Below, piece after piece: positions 1 through 13,000 of a stretch of 64,000 nt of DNA (position 1 is the first letter of the stretch; every line of letters begins with the position of its first letter). The notes below the pieces were generated by a model. That model searched no databases, was not told the DNA's origin, and saw only the letters and a list, made by a program, of their open reading frames with translations. The translations under genes were made by a program, and so were the position numbers. Source of the stretch: Cololabis saira (taxonomy: Eukaryota; Chordata; Actinopteri; Beloniformes; Belonidae); the NCBI RefSeq assembly GCF_033807715.1, contig NC_084607.1:14334441-14398440 (forward strand), given 5' to 3'.

Positions 1-222
1 ATTCACATGGAACCTAATTTGATACACTTGGTTCTCAATGCCTTATGTATCGCAAAGAAAACCATTCTAATGAATTGGAAACAAAAGTCCAGCTTATGTA
101 TTAACCACTTTAGGAATCTTCTATCAGATCATATTAGTAGTGAGATAATGTCTGCCTCCACTGAACAACATTCGGCCGAACTGCATTCTCTCTGGTCCCC
201 GATTATAGGCTTCATTACCTAG

Positions 223-865
223 TGGGGGCGGGGGGTGGTGATCCCGTGGCCCTTGGTGTTGGGGGTCGGCTTGGGGGGCTAGGGTGCGGGCCTCTGGTGG
301 CCCCTGGGGGGCAGTGGGTGAGGGAGGTGGGGGTTGTCGCCATGGGGCCCTGTCCCTGATCGGGGGGGGCCTTAGGGGTCTATGGGGGGGTTACCTCATG
401 GCGGTGGGGGGGTGGCTAGGGGGGGGCCCGGGTGGGGGGCTGTGGCCCGGGCGTCTCCGGTCCATTCCGGGGGGGGGGGGGGGGCTGGGCTGTGGGCGTG
501 GGGGTCCCACTCGGAGGGCCCGGCTCTGCCTGGGTGGGGGGTGGCTGTCTGCGCTAGGGGGGCATGGTTGCCTTGGTCCACTGTCGCTGGGCGGGGGCCG
601 CATGCCCCTCTGTCTGCGGGGACTCGGGGGGAGGGCCTCCCCTGGCCGGGGGGTGCGCAGGTGGGCATGGCGGCGGGGTTGGAGTCATTCTCAGGTGTCT
701 ATGTCTTATGTTGTCAGTTTGAATGGAGGGATGCTGGGCCATTTCCCCCTCCGCCTGGCGGCTCCGGCGGTGCCGGGGGCGCCCATGGAGGTACGGTGGG
801 GTCCTGGTCTTACAAGCATTTTATTAACCATTAATATGTGTGCAGACAAGGTAAAAATAAAATAA
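223..865 (+). repeat. G-run-rich, GC-rich block with an A/T-rich tail
   Basis: The plus strand is dominated by runs of 4-12 G, interspersed with short GGCC/CTGG words, in sharp contrast to the AT-rich flanks. It ends abruptly in an AT-rich segment and an (AAAAT)n-like tail at about 852-875. The many G-tracts make G-quadruplex formation on the plus strand likely. Long open frames on both strands come only from the lack of A/T and therefore of stop codons; their products are Gly/Pro/Arg-rich with no domain. The 24 bases at 829-852 recur exactly at 56761-56784 inside a hAT element, so the block is probably part of, or attached to, a dispersed repeat. Its class is unknown. Confidence 0.7.
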
Positions 866-3384
866 AATAAAAAAAAGAAAGACCTTTTCCTCCCAGCTGC
901 CTGTCTTTAAAAAAAAAAAGTTTTCCTTCTGAATAAAGATCAGAAAACACATCAAGACAAGAACAACGAGATCAGACAGCAGTGCGTCGCCGTGGGCAAT
1001 CCGACGACCTGCCTTTAAGCAGTGATTGTTGTAATGAAGGGCTGGTGTATTTATGCATTTGGTTATAATTATCAGTCAGTCATTCATTCTCATAGGTTTT
1101 TTTGCATCATGATATTTTTAAAGAATTTCTTATATGTGGCATTTTTATATTTACTTTTATGGATTTCATCAATGTGCAAGGATTTTATATTTTATGTTTC
1201 ATCAGATTGCTTGTCTGTGTGTGAGCTCATCAAAACAAACTCCAGTCGACCCTGTCGACACGGCAATAAAGTCGAATCTAATTCCATTTCCTCTGATTAA
1301 AAAAATACACTTAGCATCTTGCTTGTCTGGTGCTAGAAATTTGCTTAGAGAATAGAATATTCTGCATCAACATGTCTCGTTCATACTGCTGAAGTTTACC
1401 AAACAAATTTAAAGAAACCAAAAACGAAGAAATTCTGTAGCTGTAGAGTGTGTTGGTGCTCACAAACCCTCCTGTAATTAAATAGGAAGCAGCATAAAGC
1501 TCGTCCCCGCTTGGATTGCCGGGGAGCTGCTTTCATCGGGAGAATATTTTCGCCCAAATCCTTTCACAACACCTGATTAATTACTTCACATGCCTCTGAC
1601 AGAAAATCATTTATATCACACTAATGAGATCATGCATTGTAGTAAAATCACTTGAAATATTTATCCTTACATAATTTTCAACTTACAGCCTTACTTTGCA
1701 TTTAAAAAAGATCCCTTATTTGTATTTCTGACATGTTTCAGTCAAACCTCTGTATAAACTGTTATATTTCATTCTGTATGTTTTAAATGAGTTCAGAAAC
1801 CATAAAAATCTCTCATTCAATATAATTTTTCTTTAAACCTACTGTTTGCATGCTGCATTGTTCTCGCAGCACTGGGCAGAACGCTACCTGCCTGTCCTCG
1901 GGGATCCTCCTGGCACTGCCTCATCAATAACGAGGCTTACTGACAGTGTCTGTTCACTGATTTAAATTCTTAATGAGCGCAACCCATCACTAACGGTGTA
2001 AAATCAGTGTTCTGTTGCATTTCACCTATAATCAGCAGATTTAGCACAGCATACCATGTAGCAATTAAAATGTATACAAAAGGAGGTGAATTATTCATTA
2101 ACATGAGAGCAGTAAAGATGTGCAACACATAACAAATGTAAGCTAAATGGTTTACCAGTTCTTTCATCATCACTCCTGTCACTATAATTCAAGTTAATAG
2201 GCAAATAATTTTGAGAAAATGACAGTCAATAGAGTAGAAAAGGCGCATTGAGAGTATTATTTTCTGCCTTGGAATTACTTGGGAGTGCATTCTGTTTCCT
2301 CAATTGTATTTTTAGTAAACATCCACCTGGTTTATGCTGTCAGTGATGCTGAGCAAATGTATCACTTTATTGGATACCAACAACTTAAAAAAAACAAAGC
2401 ACAAAAACTGTACATTTGAACAATTGAAAATATGTGCATGTTTGTAACCTTAGTATGTTAAACTGTTGTTTTTCATGTAGATTAACTAGGTATTGGATGA
2501 AATAAATTATAGGACGAGCTGACGTTACAATAAGAAGTTGTGTGGTAACATGAATAAAAATGCACAATAATGATCATTCAGTTACAGGTGAACTATTTAC
2601 TGTTTTCTCAGACACTAAACATGTAACGTGAGAAAGAGGCTCAATGTCTAAAGCCCTGAACTAACTGACAGAAGCACTGAATGTGTAGCAGCTTCAGCAT
2701 CAACATCAGGAGCAGTTGACAGTGTTTGTTGCAAAATACGTCGATAATTTCATCATAGTTGAGTTGAGAAAAAAATCTCTTTTGAATGTCAATAGAGTTC
2801 AACTGAGAAGCAATGTTTTCAGTGATGCTGGTGAAGACAAACTCAACTGTACATGATGTCACCAGTAGAATAAATCAATTCTTCTGGAAAGCAATGAATG
2901 TGATTGCATGAGTCCGGTGCATCAGTAAAGTTTCTACTGTTCCAGTCCTCCCTTGTTGATTTAGAAGAGGTTTTTTTGCATCATTTTAGCTCATTGTCAT
3001 GTGAGTCAGATGTGTGTCACAAGCCGGTGCCAGTAGAGTGGCTCCTGATTTCATCAGGCCATGTGAGACATTATGGAACCTTGCAATGAGTTCATTAAGC
3101 TGGCAACCTATTGACTGGTTTATTATTTGTACCCGCCGAACCCTTTTAGATTTCCATTGTAGTGCAGTGACTACACTTTCCTCAAACTGACAAAAGTTTA
3201 TATTTTTATTCTGCATAACCTCCTGTTCCATGTCTTGAACCTCCAGGAATTCAGTAATTGTCAGTGATGAGGATTTACAATAAAACCACCCAAACACTTA
3301 TGAACTTGAGGCCTTAGGTTGTAATGTTTTTGTGCAGTTCTTTAAAGAACACTGGGGAAAAATGTGAATTTTTCGACGCATCTG
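866..3384. other. AT-rich non-coding stretch, nothing recognised
   Basis: No exon, RNA gene or repeat with clear ends was recognised here. Minus-strand open frames at 2641-2862 (73 aa) and 2986-3297 (103 aa) lie close together but resemble no family I know and have no convincing splice context. The segment at 1490-1620 is more balanced in composition and contains homeodomain-type ATTAATTA words, so it could be conserved non-coding DNA, but that is a guess. Confidence 0.5.
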
Positions 3385-4440
3385 TCCCACAACCAGAATA
3401 AGCTTTATCCACCAAGTACGTAGACCAAGTACGAGGAGTTCTTTGCCAGGTGTTTTTCTGGATAACGGAATGTGCTAAATGTTCAATAAAGAAAAAATTG
3501 GGAAATAGTGAAGGGAAAGAAAAAGAAAAAAAAATCTTAATAAAAGAATATACAAATATGCATATATACAACAATGGTGCAAAATAGTGCAAAACACTAT
3601 TACAGTTATCGGTTGAGTGGGGAGACTACTGTGGGGAAGAAACTGCTCCGGTGCCTATTAGTTCTGGTCTGGAGGAGATGGGAGCAGTTCAAAAAGACTG
3701 TGTGCGGGGTGAGAGGGTCACTTTATGATGTTGCCCGCCCTCTTTTGAGTCTTGGAGAAGTACAAGTCTTGAATAGAGGGCAGGGGGACTCTGAAGATGC
3801 GCTCAGCAGTCCTCACAGTGTGCCGCAGTCTAGTTATGTCCTGCTCAGTGGCAGCTCCAAACCACACAGTGATGCAGGTGGACAGGACAGACTTGATGAC
3901 TGCAGCAGCTTCTGGGGCAGACCGTGTTTCCTGGAGCAGAGGGTGTAGGGGATGATGGCGTTGAATGCCAAGCTGAAGTCCACAAACAGGATCTGTACAT
4001 AAGTCTCAGGATGATCCAGGTGCTGCAGGATGTAATGCAGTCCCATGTTGACTAGATAATCCACTAACCTGTCTGCCCGTTAGGCAAACTGCAGGGGGTC
4101 CAACAGGTCTAATGTTATGGACTTCAGGTGGGCCAACATCAGGTATTCAGAGCAGTTCATGACTACAGATGTCAGAGCGACAGGTCTGTAGTTATTCAGG
4201 CCTGTGGTGTTGGGTTTCTTGGGCACCGGGATGATCATGGAATGAAACAGGAGGGGACTTCCTGCAGCTCTAGAGAGCTGTTGAAAAGCTGAGTGAAGAC
4301 GGAAGCCAGCCGGTCTGTACAGGTCCGCAGACAGATGGTGACTGTGCATTAAACTGACTCCGTCCTCCCTCTTCAGCATACTCTGACAGCACTTCAAGGG
4401 CTACATCGTACAGAGTAGACACTTTACTTACTACAACTCA
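3385..4440 (-). mobile_element. L2-like LINE fragment with internally deleted reverse transcriptase
   Basis: Read on the minus strand, this is a decayed non-LTR retrotransposon of the L2 type common in fish. Near 4100-4250 it encodes the conserved reverse transcriptase stretch IIPVPKKP...NNYRPVALTSVVM...LDPLQFA. Around 3955-4000 comes motif A, FVDFSLAFNAIIP, holding the first catalytic aspartate. Directly after it (about 3945) the sequence jumps to the C-terminal thumb region (ITVWFGAAT, RTAERIF, LPSIQDLY), so motif B and the catalytic F/YADD box are missing. The 3' UTR with a TATATTTGTATATTC-like tract runs down to a GGATAAAGCTTATTCTG tail at about 3385. Frameshifts and stops make it non-functional, and the 5' end is truncated. 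Confidence 0.85.
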
Positions 4441-7400
4441 TCTGGGAGTTCCATCATGTATCGTGTCGTCTTTCCAGCAGTTTATGATCTGGTAATATTT
4501 TTTGATCATTGAACGACATTGACGGGCAGTTGAGTGCCATACAGAGTTCACCACTGAAACTAGTTGACACAACAGCTGATGTGTGCTACAGATCTTAGGT
4601 CTGGATTTCCTCTGAATGTAAAAATGCATGTAGATCACATAAATTTGACAATTTAGGGGGAAATAACCCAAATTCATTTTAAGTATGGAAGTAAAGCATT
4701 GCTGCATTGCTGCATTGCTCATGATCACGTTTAGTTGCTTTTATACATCTGGATTGTTTCTAAATACATTTAAAAATGTATTAGAACACCCCGTACCATT
4801 TTCCCAGTTCCTGGAAAATGGCATCTCTTGGATTGCTCACAAAAGCACACTGTCAAGCATCACTACTAGATGCCATTTATCTCTTTCTATTATCTCATGC
4901 TGTCAAGTTGACAAGGTGATGGATGATTCTGCAATACTTTCTTTTTCTATAGTCACAGAATTTCAACAGTCTTCAGGTGTATTATTTATTTTTGTTTTTA
5001 ATAAAATGCTGCATTGTTGCTTATGCTGAATTCCAAAAGTCCTAAATTCTCATATCCATGTCAGAAAACCTGAAACCAAAAACTGTTTGGTTAAGTTTTA
5101 GTCGTAGTTTCCTGGGGCTCTTTTATTGTCTGGACTCCTGTTTTGTATTTAGATTGAGTTTCTGTTTTATTTTGAATTAATTTTCTTTGTGTGTGATTTC
5201 CTTTTATCCCATTCTGCGTCAACCCCTGTGCCTCGCATAGACTGCATAAAACAATTGATGAAGCATTAGGTCACTTGACCCATTGGTTTCTGAAGAGTGG
5301 GTTTGAAGCCCGCTTCTTTTCGTACTGAGCGCAGCCGTGTTGCTCGAGAAGCTGAAGGGAACACGCCCACTGTTTGTTAATCAAAGTTAGCTTTGGCTCT
5401 AAGCTCTTTCACCCATTCCCTGTCAGAATATCTGCAGAGTTGTGGAAAGCATTTACAACAGATATTAGACCATTATCATAGGTGTGAAATCAGTTGAATG
5501 ATTGAGACCAAAATGTTATTGAACCAAGCTGTGAGTATGTGTATTTCTGCTCTAAAGTTGGACATTTTGGGAGAGACTGACACACTTTTTGTGGACAGAT
5601 GTCTACCATTGTGTTTTTTGGTTACCTTGTTATAGCAGTGCTTATGGTAAAATACATAGATAAAGAGTTTGTTACTACTGCCTCCCCAAACATTTACGTA
5701 GATCCTGCTCATCCGGATGTAATAGGCAGTAGTGATCATGATAGATAAGGTCAAGATAAAATGGGTATATGACATATGACCTTGACGACATGGATAATCT
5801 AACTGTAGTCTACAATAAAGGATGGGATATTTTTTTCCGCTATTGTTCTTGCCCGGCTAGCCCTACCCATTCACTTTACAAAAATTCTACCATTTCCACT
5901 GGTACAAAAGATAGCAAACCAGAAAACACAACAAGGCCGAGACAGGTTTTATGCAATGCCTTTAACAGGTGCATCTTGGTACTACTGAAAAAAACCAGGA
6001 CGACTGGAGAATTCCTAATAATACCTTGGATCCACAGGTTTAAGCTATAAAACTGATGATAATTCACTGGGATTTCTAATCCACTGCATGCTATTTGGCT
6101 GTCTTTTGCTCGCCACTCTGGAAACATCACATGCTTCAATTCTCTGGTTGTATTTTCTATCCAGTGGTGTCCAGAGGCAATTTCCTCCATGTCTGTTGGT
6201 ATTACCCCATGCATACCAAACCTAAATTGAGAGGAACTGGAGTAATTCTTTGTATTGAAAAAGAATAGCGGATCAGGCTTATTAATAGCAGCATCTGCTG
6301 AAAAACGTCTTAATTGTGATGCCGTTGTGCAAACTCAGCGGGTATTAGCCAATTTAAAATAGCTTATTGGGATGGGTTCAAGTTCTCCCGTTATAGTCTA
6401 TAATCAGGTTTGTCTATTTTGACTGTTAGTGGATGAACAGTCACCCACAGCACCAGGGATGTTTTATTTGTAGCAGCTGCAACAATTTTGACATTTGTTC
6501 AAATAATTTTGGATTATTTTGTACAAGTATGTTAAAGCATATCACCATTTGGTTGGCTGCATGTTGAACTGAAACAGTAGTTAGCATCTTCTTATGTTTT
6601 TTACACAGTAGTTCCTCAAGTGCTTCTTGTTTTGAACTGTGCTTTCAACTGAAAAATTGCACTAATACAACTTTGAGAAAAGAAAAAATTATGCAAGCTT
6701 CGGTCTACATGATATAATTGAGGGTTACCCATAAATTTGAAATTCCTCTACTGAAAGCTCAACGGCTAAAAAAAAGAAATTGGTCTCCTCAGCGAGAATG
6801 CACACACATACTTTTGGAAAATAATCTGCACCCTACAAAACTGGTGCCAGCTTTGAGATGAGGCATAATCACAGTTGTTCATGCAAGTGCAGAGCTTGCA
6901 ATTCTGCTTTTCATTAGATAAAAAAGAGAGAAAAAACAAATTATACATCAACTTGACACAAACAGAAGTCTTACAGTCATGCATAATTACTCACTCCCCA
7001 GCACAATCTACATCTAATGAGTTATGCATATTGTAAACAGTTTAGCATAAAATGTTTTGGAGTTATAAACTCTGCATCAAAACAGCACAACGGGATGAGT
7101 GAGGCTTTTCACAAACAAAGTCATAAATAAGTAAATTTAAAGTCAATCTGAAAAGATCTCTATGGGGTCATTATATTAAAGCTGGACTGTCGAGCTTCTT
7201 CTTTTTGGGATCATCTCCAGGCCACATGAGTGCAGTTTAAAAGGGAGTCAAAAAACAACAATGTATTATACAGGTTTGGAAAAGGAAAATCATAGCATAG
7301 ATGTGCCATTTCCACATTTCTATGTGCACTCTGAAGAAAAGGAAGTAATTACTATCTTTAAAAACTCAACATTAGAGGACATGGAAAACAAGTGATAAAG

Positions 7401-8706
7401 ATAATGTAAGTAAATACTAAAAACATAAACAATGAAACTTTTACAGTTTACCAGTCTGCTGGACTGAGCTGGTGAGACGGTGTGATAGATGTGTTCATGT
7501 GCAGCGTGCTGACATTGCACCAGTGTTTACGGTAGGAGGGTGTCCTGGCAAATTGCATTCTTCAGGGGACACAAATCAAGGCTCCATTGTAAGCTCGTCA
7601 GTCATTGGCAAGTTTTGGCAAAATGCTCGGCTCTCACAGTGGGCAGCTGGAAGGACCCTTCTGCTGTGTCAAAACATTGTGAGGCCTTCATGTTTTTATC
7701 TCACTGTGAAGTTTTTTTGAGATCCTTTAGAAATCCTATTTAGGAACTTGAAAAACATTTGAGACTAAAAGAAAAAAAAAGTGTAAACATGCATTTTACT
7801 TATAATATGAGAAGTCACAACTATTGAAAAGGCTCACACAGAAATGTAAAATACCATATTCTGTAAGACTTCTTTTCTCCATTTAAATGTCAGGATATCA
7901 ATGAACTATAAGTTAACTTTGTTTCTTGCATATCTTTAGCTTGACCAAGAAGCAAAATGTATGTGTTTCATTCAAATAATTTAAGTAAAGTAAGCAACTG
8001 GGTTTGGTATAGTAAGTTAGCAGAGATGTCAAATTCAAGGGTTTTTGCTCATATAGCTTTAATTAAGTATCTATAGTCACTCAAAAAAACACCACTCTTT
8101 TGTGGAAAGCACCTTTACGAGTTAAGAAAAGAAAGTAGATTCTTGAAGGTAGAGGTAGAGCTTTTGTTAACTCGTTCCACCATCCTGAAACCACAAACCA
8201 GACTTGATCTGACTTTTGCACTGATGGAGGTGCCCAGTGTTGTTATTTAGAAGTTCTAGGTGGTTGAGGAAAAGTGTAAACCTTTAAGACTGTCTTAAAT
8301 AGCTGAGTCCAAACCTCAAAGACACTCTATAAACAAGCATTAGTCAACTAAATTTGATTCAGTCACTCATGGTCAGCCATCACAGTAGTGATAAGTGAAA
8401 TATGTGTTTTTCGGCTGATTGAATACAAGACTTCCCAACAAGTGCTGGACCATTTCTTGGAATTTCATTCTTCATGTGAAAACTGCCAATTTTGTCAAGT
8501 CAGATATGAATGGAAATCACAAAACTGGGCTCTAGTTCTTCACTTAAACAAGGTTGGCAGAAGGCTTTTAGAGGAAAAGTTTCACCTGAGCTTCTATGAA
8601 ATGAAAATGTTTCTGAAGCTAGTTTAACTTTTATCAGAATAGTGGCAAAAAGATAGCAAATGTGCTTTGGAGGACACATTTCCACAACAATCAGAAAGGG
8701 GGGAAA
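4441..8706. other. Non-coding stretch with one anonymous open frame
   Basis: No gene was recognised. The longest open frame is 5876-6214 minus (112 aa), which resembles nothing I can name and has no start or splice support. A short segment at 5270-5345 (TCACTTGACCCATTGGTTTC) resembles a widespread fish repeat that also seems echoed near 12090-12130, but both copies are too decayed to call. The segment at about 8090-8280 also has a repeat-like feel without definable ends. Confidence 0.45.
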
Positions 8707-8731
8707 ACACACACACACACACACACACACA
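8707..8731. repeat. (CA)n microsatellite
   Basis: About twelve uninterrupted AC dinucleotides, seen directly. Likely polymorphic in length. Confidence 0.97.
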
Positions 8732-9039
8732 AAGGAGTGAAAACATGGATTAAGACGAATTTAAATCTTAAATACAAACCAAATGTATGTATGTGTGCAT
8801 TAATTCATGTACATTACCCCTCACATTTGGACCAAATTTTTAACTGGCAGTTTGGCAACTGACTGTTCAATCACTCACTCAATTGCCAAACTCTAAGCCA
8901 CGTAAAACAGGCTGAAGAATCGTGAACAGGTTACACGTTTATGAAAACACAGAAAGCATGGCACATACTGTACACAGATGGTCCTGGTTTCAAATGCTCA
9001 TTTCACACACGGGAAACGAGATTCACGCATTTGTGTGAA

Positions 9040-9740
9040 TAAACATAAACTTCACATTGCAGTTGTAGCCACTAGGTGGAGGCACAAACTACGACTTGGA
9101 ACAGACCAGCCCCCCAGTCTCGCGCTCAGAAGGTGTGCCGATTTTTTCCAGTTGCCAGCCGCGGTACTGCAACAAAAAATCCCATGGGACCCAGAAAGCT
9201 TTTTTCCCATAGACCGCAATAGTAAAAGAGAAGCCTCTAAAACTGTTCACAGGAACCTCCAGCTGTAATCACCGGCAATTACTAATCTTTGTATTCTATT
9301 TTTTTAAGTCATGGACTTTATATCCGTCAAAAATGTTTTATAACGGCCAGAAAAGTCAAAGAAAAGTCTCTTTCTGGGCGTGACGTCACGGCCGTGTCGG
9401 TGCCATTGATGTTGCCCCGGGGCATGATGGGAGGCCCCAGAGCATCATGGGAGGTGACTCAACTGCGCATGCTCTATGGGCCCGTGTACACGGAAGTAAA
9501 CCAGGAAGTCCGAGATTTTTTCGGCACATGCGCTGGCTGAGCAGAATGCATTGAAATGAATGGGCGGCCATTTTGGGCACAGTATCCAGTTAATATTATA
9601 GATCCGTGGAACAGACTCACACGTTTGTTGACATGAGAACTATTTTTACAGAGGGCTGAGTCAGGATGTATCTGACGTCATCACTCTCCACCACCAATTG
9701 GTCGGGGGCACTGGGGGGGCGGGGCCGAAGACGTCTGAGT
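9040..9740. promoter_or_regulatory. CpG-rich tract with promoter-type motif cluster (possibly a dispersed repeat)
   Basis: GC and CpG content rise sharply against the flanks. Visible motifs are two CRE palindromes TGACGTCA (9381-9388 and 9673-9680), an NRF1-like TGCGCATGC (9464-9472), two GGAAGT ETS cores (about 9492 and 9504), a YY1-like GCGGCCATTTT (9564-9574), and a GC box GGGGCGGGGCC (about 9716). A near-direct repeat of GCATSATGGGAGG lies at 9422-9453. This grouping is typical of CpG-island promoters, yet no adjacent exon was recognised. Phrases such as AATGCATTGAAATGAATGGG remind me of a dispersed fish repeat, so the tract may be a transposon end rather than a gene promoter. Confidence 0.4.
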
Positions 9741-9864
9741 CAGGAGGAGGAAATCAGAGAAAGAGCGACTCGCAGCATCTTGTATATTTTATTCGACAGG
9801 CAATGGCAGCACGAAAGTCTGTTTCATGATCCAACTCTGAGGCGCAGATGTGTAGTTACTAACA

Positions 9865-9990
9865 GATGAGCCAAGGGGATACAGGTGTGTACAATCAAGG
9901 CACCTGGAGCACCAGGCATAAATCACTTTCAAAGTAAAAGGAAATAAAACTAAGTCCAAAGCAAAATGACACAAGTTAAACCAAGCTAAA
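9865..9990 (-). repeat. LTR-like repeat fragment, homologous to 39817-39955
   Basis: This segment aligns by eye with 39817-39955 through shared words in the same order: GATACAGGTGTGTAC, CTTTCAAARTAAAA, and ACACAAGTTAAACCA-like ends. Read on the minus strand it is T-rich, and a polyadenylation-like AATAAA lies downstream near 9790, as in the R/U5 region of fish gypsy-type LTRs. Neither end was defined and no target duplication was found, so the LTR assignment is inference; the homology between the two sites is direct observation. Confidence 0.5.
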
Positions 9991-10049
9991 TATCAAAATA
10001 CTCAGCAAGAAACAGAGTCAAACTAAGTCAAAATCCCAAGACCATGGGA

Positions 10050-13000
10050 ATGAGAATGACATCACTTAGTATATTAGGCCAGCATATAATAAATTATGAA
10101 TATTCCTAAAGTGTGTCTGGATGACATTAACACTATCAACTACAATATCAATCAATTAACATTTTGTATCAATCCACATGAGGTGCCCATTGATAGCATT
10201 AAATGCCAAAGTGGCACATCGTTTTCAAATATTTCATTTCACATTCACCTGCACTCACTGAAATGCATTTTATGTTCACTAAACATTTTCAAAGTCAAAC
10301 ATATGACATAAACAGGCTTGTCATTTACACAGGTATAGGGTAGGGAACAATCCTCGCACCTCCATTCAGTTTGAGTTGAGGCAATGACTCCATCAGCTCG
10401 ATGATGAATGTGATGAAAAGTTGTCTGAATCCTACAGCGACAAAGACCAAACAGGCTGGTATTAGTATTATGAATGCATCCAAAGCTTCACTCACGTGTA
10501 AATATGTCATCACAGATGTTCAATGAACAGTAAACATGATAGAAGACTTACCATACAACTGCCTACCTGCCTGATCTAAATCTGTTTACTTGCTTGTTTG
10601 TTTTTTTTCTCAGAAAAATCCAAATAAGCCTTTAGCCTTCCATCAAACTTGACTTACTCCAAAGAGGCGTCTGTCACCAAATCACACAATAAAAGACGAG
10701 CGTATCCTACAAAGACTGTTCGGCATTGATCTCACAGTGTGAGAGCTCCTGGCTCGAGCCACTTGTTATTCTTCACCTATTCCTAGACTAAATCTTCCTC
10801 AGACCAGGCACTGAAATATACATGAGTCATCTGGGTTGTTGTTTCAATATTTATACATCCCAATTTGGGGGGAAAAAAACAAAAGCTTTCCCTCATAATT
10901 TTTGCCGGTCCAACATGTGCCTTAAAACTCACTGGTCCAGAAAAAAAATAAGCAGCAAATTAGGCAGCAGCCGTTGACACAGGTTACACAGTCCTATTGA
11001 TTACTGCTTTGGGGGTGGGAGTTCCTCAGTGAGAGTCATACTCACTCTCTTTATATTTATTTGACAACTATACAGCTGGAGGTCCACGGGCACCATCCCA
11101 GTCAGGCTGATTCAATTTCTGTGCTTCCAAATGGATACACGACTGTCCAAGTGGCCAATTTATATACCTATCTGAAGCCCAGAGAGTGTGTGTGTTTATA
11201 AATCACAAGATGCATATAATTATGTACCGTGTGGTGAAAGCGATGATCCCCCTTGGGATATTGCACATTTTATTCTGCAGCAGTTTACTGCAACAAAACT
11301 GCTCTTTAACTCTCTAGTCATACCTCTTCCTACTGGATGTTTTTTTTCCCACATACCTGCACACACAACACAAAGTGTCACACGGAAAGTCTGTGGTCAC
11401 TGACGGGATGTCCTCTCAGCACAGACGACGGGCTAATTTGACTTTGACAAACTTTGCTTTATTTTAGGCAGCAGAGAGGGCTCAGTTTCAAAAAGCAGAA
11501 GTCAACAACAAGATTTGCCTGAAGACAGTTCTCCCACTACTCCCACCTTCTCAAACAAGATTTCACCAACAGCGGGTACACAATTTGTCTGACGTCATAT
11601 CTAACAATTACATCTTTCTGTGCGGCTGAGGATTACGCAGTCACTATTTGTTGCTTGAATGCAATCAACAGAAAGTGTAAAATTCCCACACCCACATTCT
11701 TAGCAAAGCAAACAACACAGTTGGTGAAAAAAGACAAATGCAGATATTTTTAGCCAAATCCCCATTGCATCTTCACTTCACAGCTCTTTCAACTCAAAGA
11801 GTAGCTGAGTGGGAATAGGTGTTTCTTGGATCGATCTCATATTGATACAATGGAACAAATAAAGAAGGACGGGGTGTTGAGCCAACAGTGGAACCAACAG
11901 TGAGGCTTGGATATGAAAACTTCAAGGAGAGACAACTGAGCACTGAATAAACCAGCCTGGGTAAACTGGGAGTTTTTTTTAGCAAAGTTAATTAATGAAC
12001 TTTATAACAAAAACATAATTCAGTCAAAACGTTTTGCCTAAAATACTTCAACTCTGGACCATGGATTATATAAGAACTCGTCAAACCCCCACCTGTGACA
12101 TCACCCATATGTTTCAGGAAGATTCAATTTGAAGAAAAACCCTGCTATGTTTCTGGATCAGCCTGTACATTTAGAACAGGTGTTTCACTCGCGACCTACC
12201 ATCTACCTGCAGAGGTTCTGGTTTAGTGATTGGTTGGAACAACTGCTGGACAGAAATTTTACTTTATGGCACCTGGATTATCCACCTCAGCTTTTTTGGG
12301 ACAGTTAAGCAATGTCATTATTTGTAATAGCTGATTCCACCCAACCTTGGTTAATCCAAAAATGAGCAAATCTGGAAGCCACCTGAAAAATGGCTCAGTT
12401 ACCACAAACTTTTTATTTAATTTTTTCAAATATGATACTAACTCGAGTTACCTCACATTCGTGGCTAAACAACCACAGCCTTGAAGGCATTAAGCCTCAT
12501 CACAGCCGGGTCCCGGTGGAGGTCCAGCCAAACTTAGTTAATCTGAAAGTTTGCAGGCCAACCTGGAAGTTGACTCAGTTGGAAGAATCTGGACTCAGAT
12601 AGAAAAAAGCATCAGGGATCACTAGGCTGCAGTCATTTAGCCTATGCCTGGTTAGCTAAGCTTCACCGTGTGACCTTTCCAAGGCAACTCAACTTTACAG
12701 TGGTAATTTGATGTAATACACATCCCAAAAAAACATAAATCTAATAAGAATTACTTTGTATGAATAGGTCTTTACTCAGAGCTCAAAGACAATATTAAGA
12801 GCTGAGTAGCGAGGGTGATGACAGCTAGAAATTAATCATAGCAAGCTGTCACTCAAAATACCACATACCTAAACATGTTTATTTCTGCTGCAAAGTTGCA
12901 CAATTTAACATTGGGGTTAATAAAGAGTGGTTCGCATAGGAATTTCTTTTTTTTTCTTCACTTCCTGGTTTGTTTCGCATCAGCTAGCCAGACAGGCCCT

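Noticed and set aside
284..865. 193-residue open frame and several overlapping frames in the G-rich block
   Set aside because: Frames stay open on both strands simply because the sequence lacks A and T; products are low-complexity Gly/Pro/Arg with no domain.
5270..5345. Repeat-like phrase also seen near 12090-12130
   Set aside because: Similarity is short and patchy; ends could not be set, so it is mentioned only in the stretch descriptions.
10325..10513. Possible minus-strand exon with a pyrimidine-rich acceptor near 10440
   Set aside because: The donor (GTGCGA) is poor, the peptide is unrecognised, and other frames are equally plausible.
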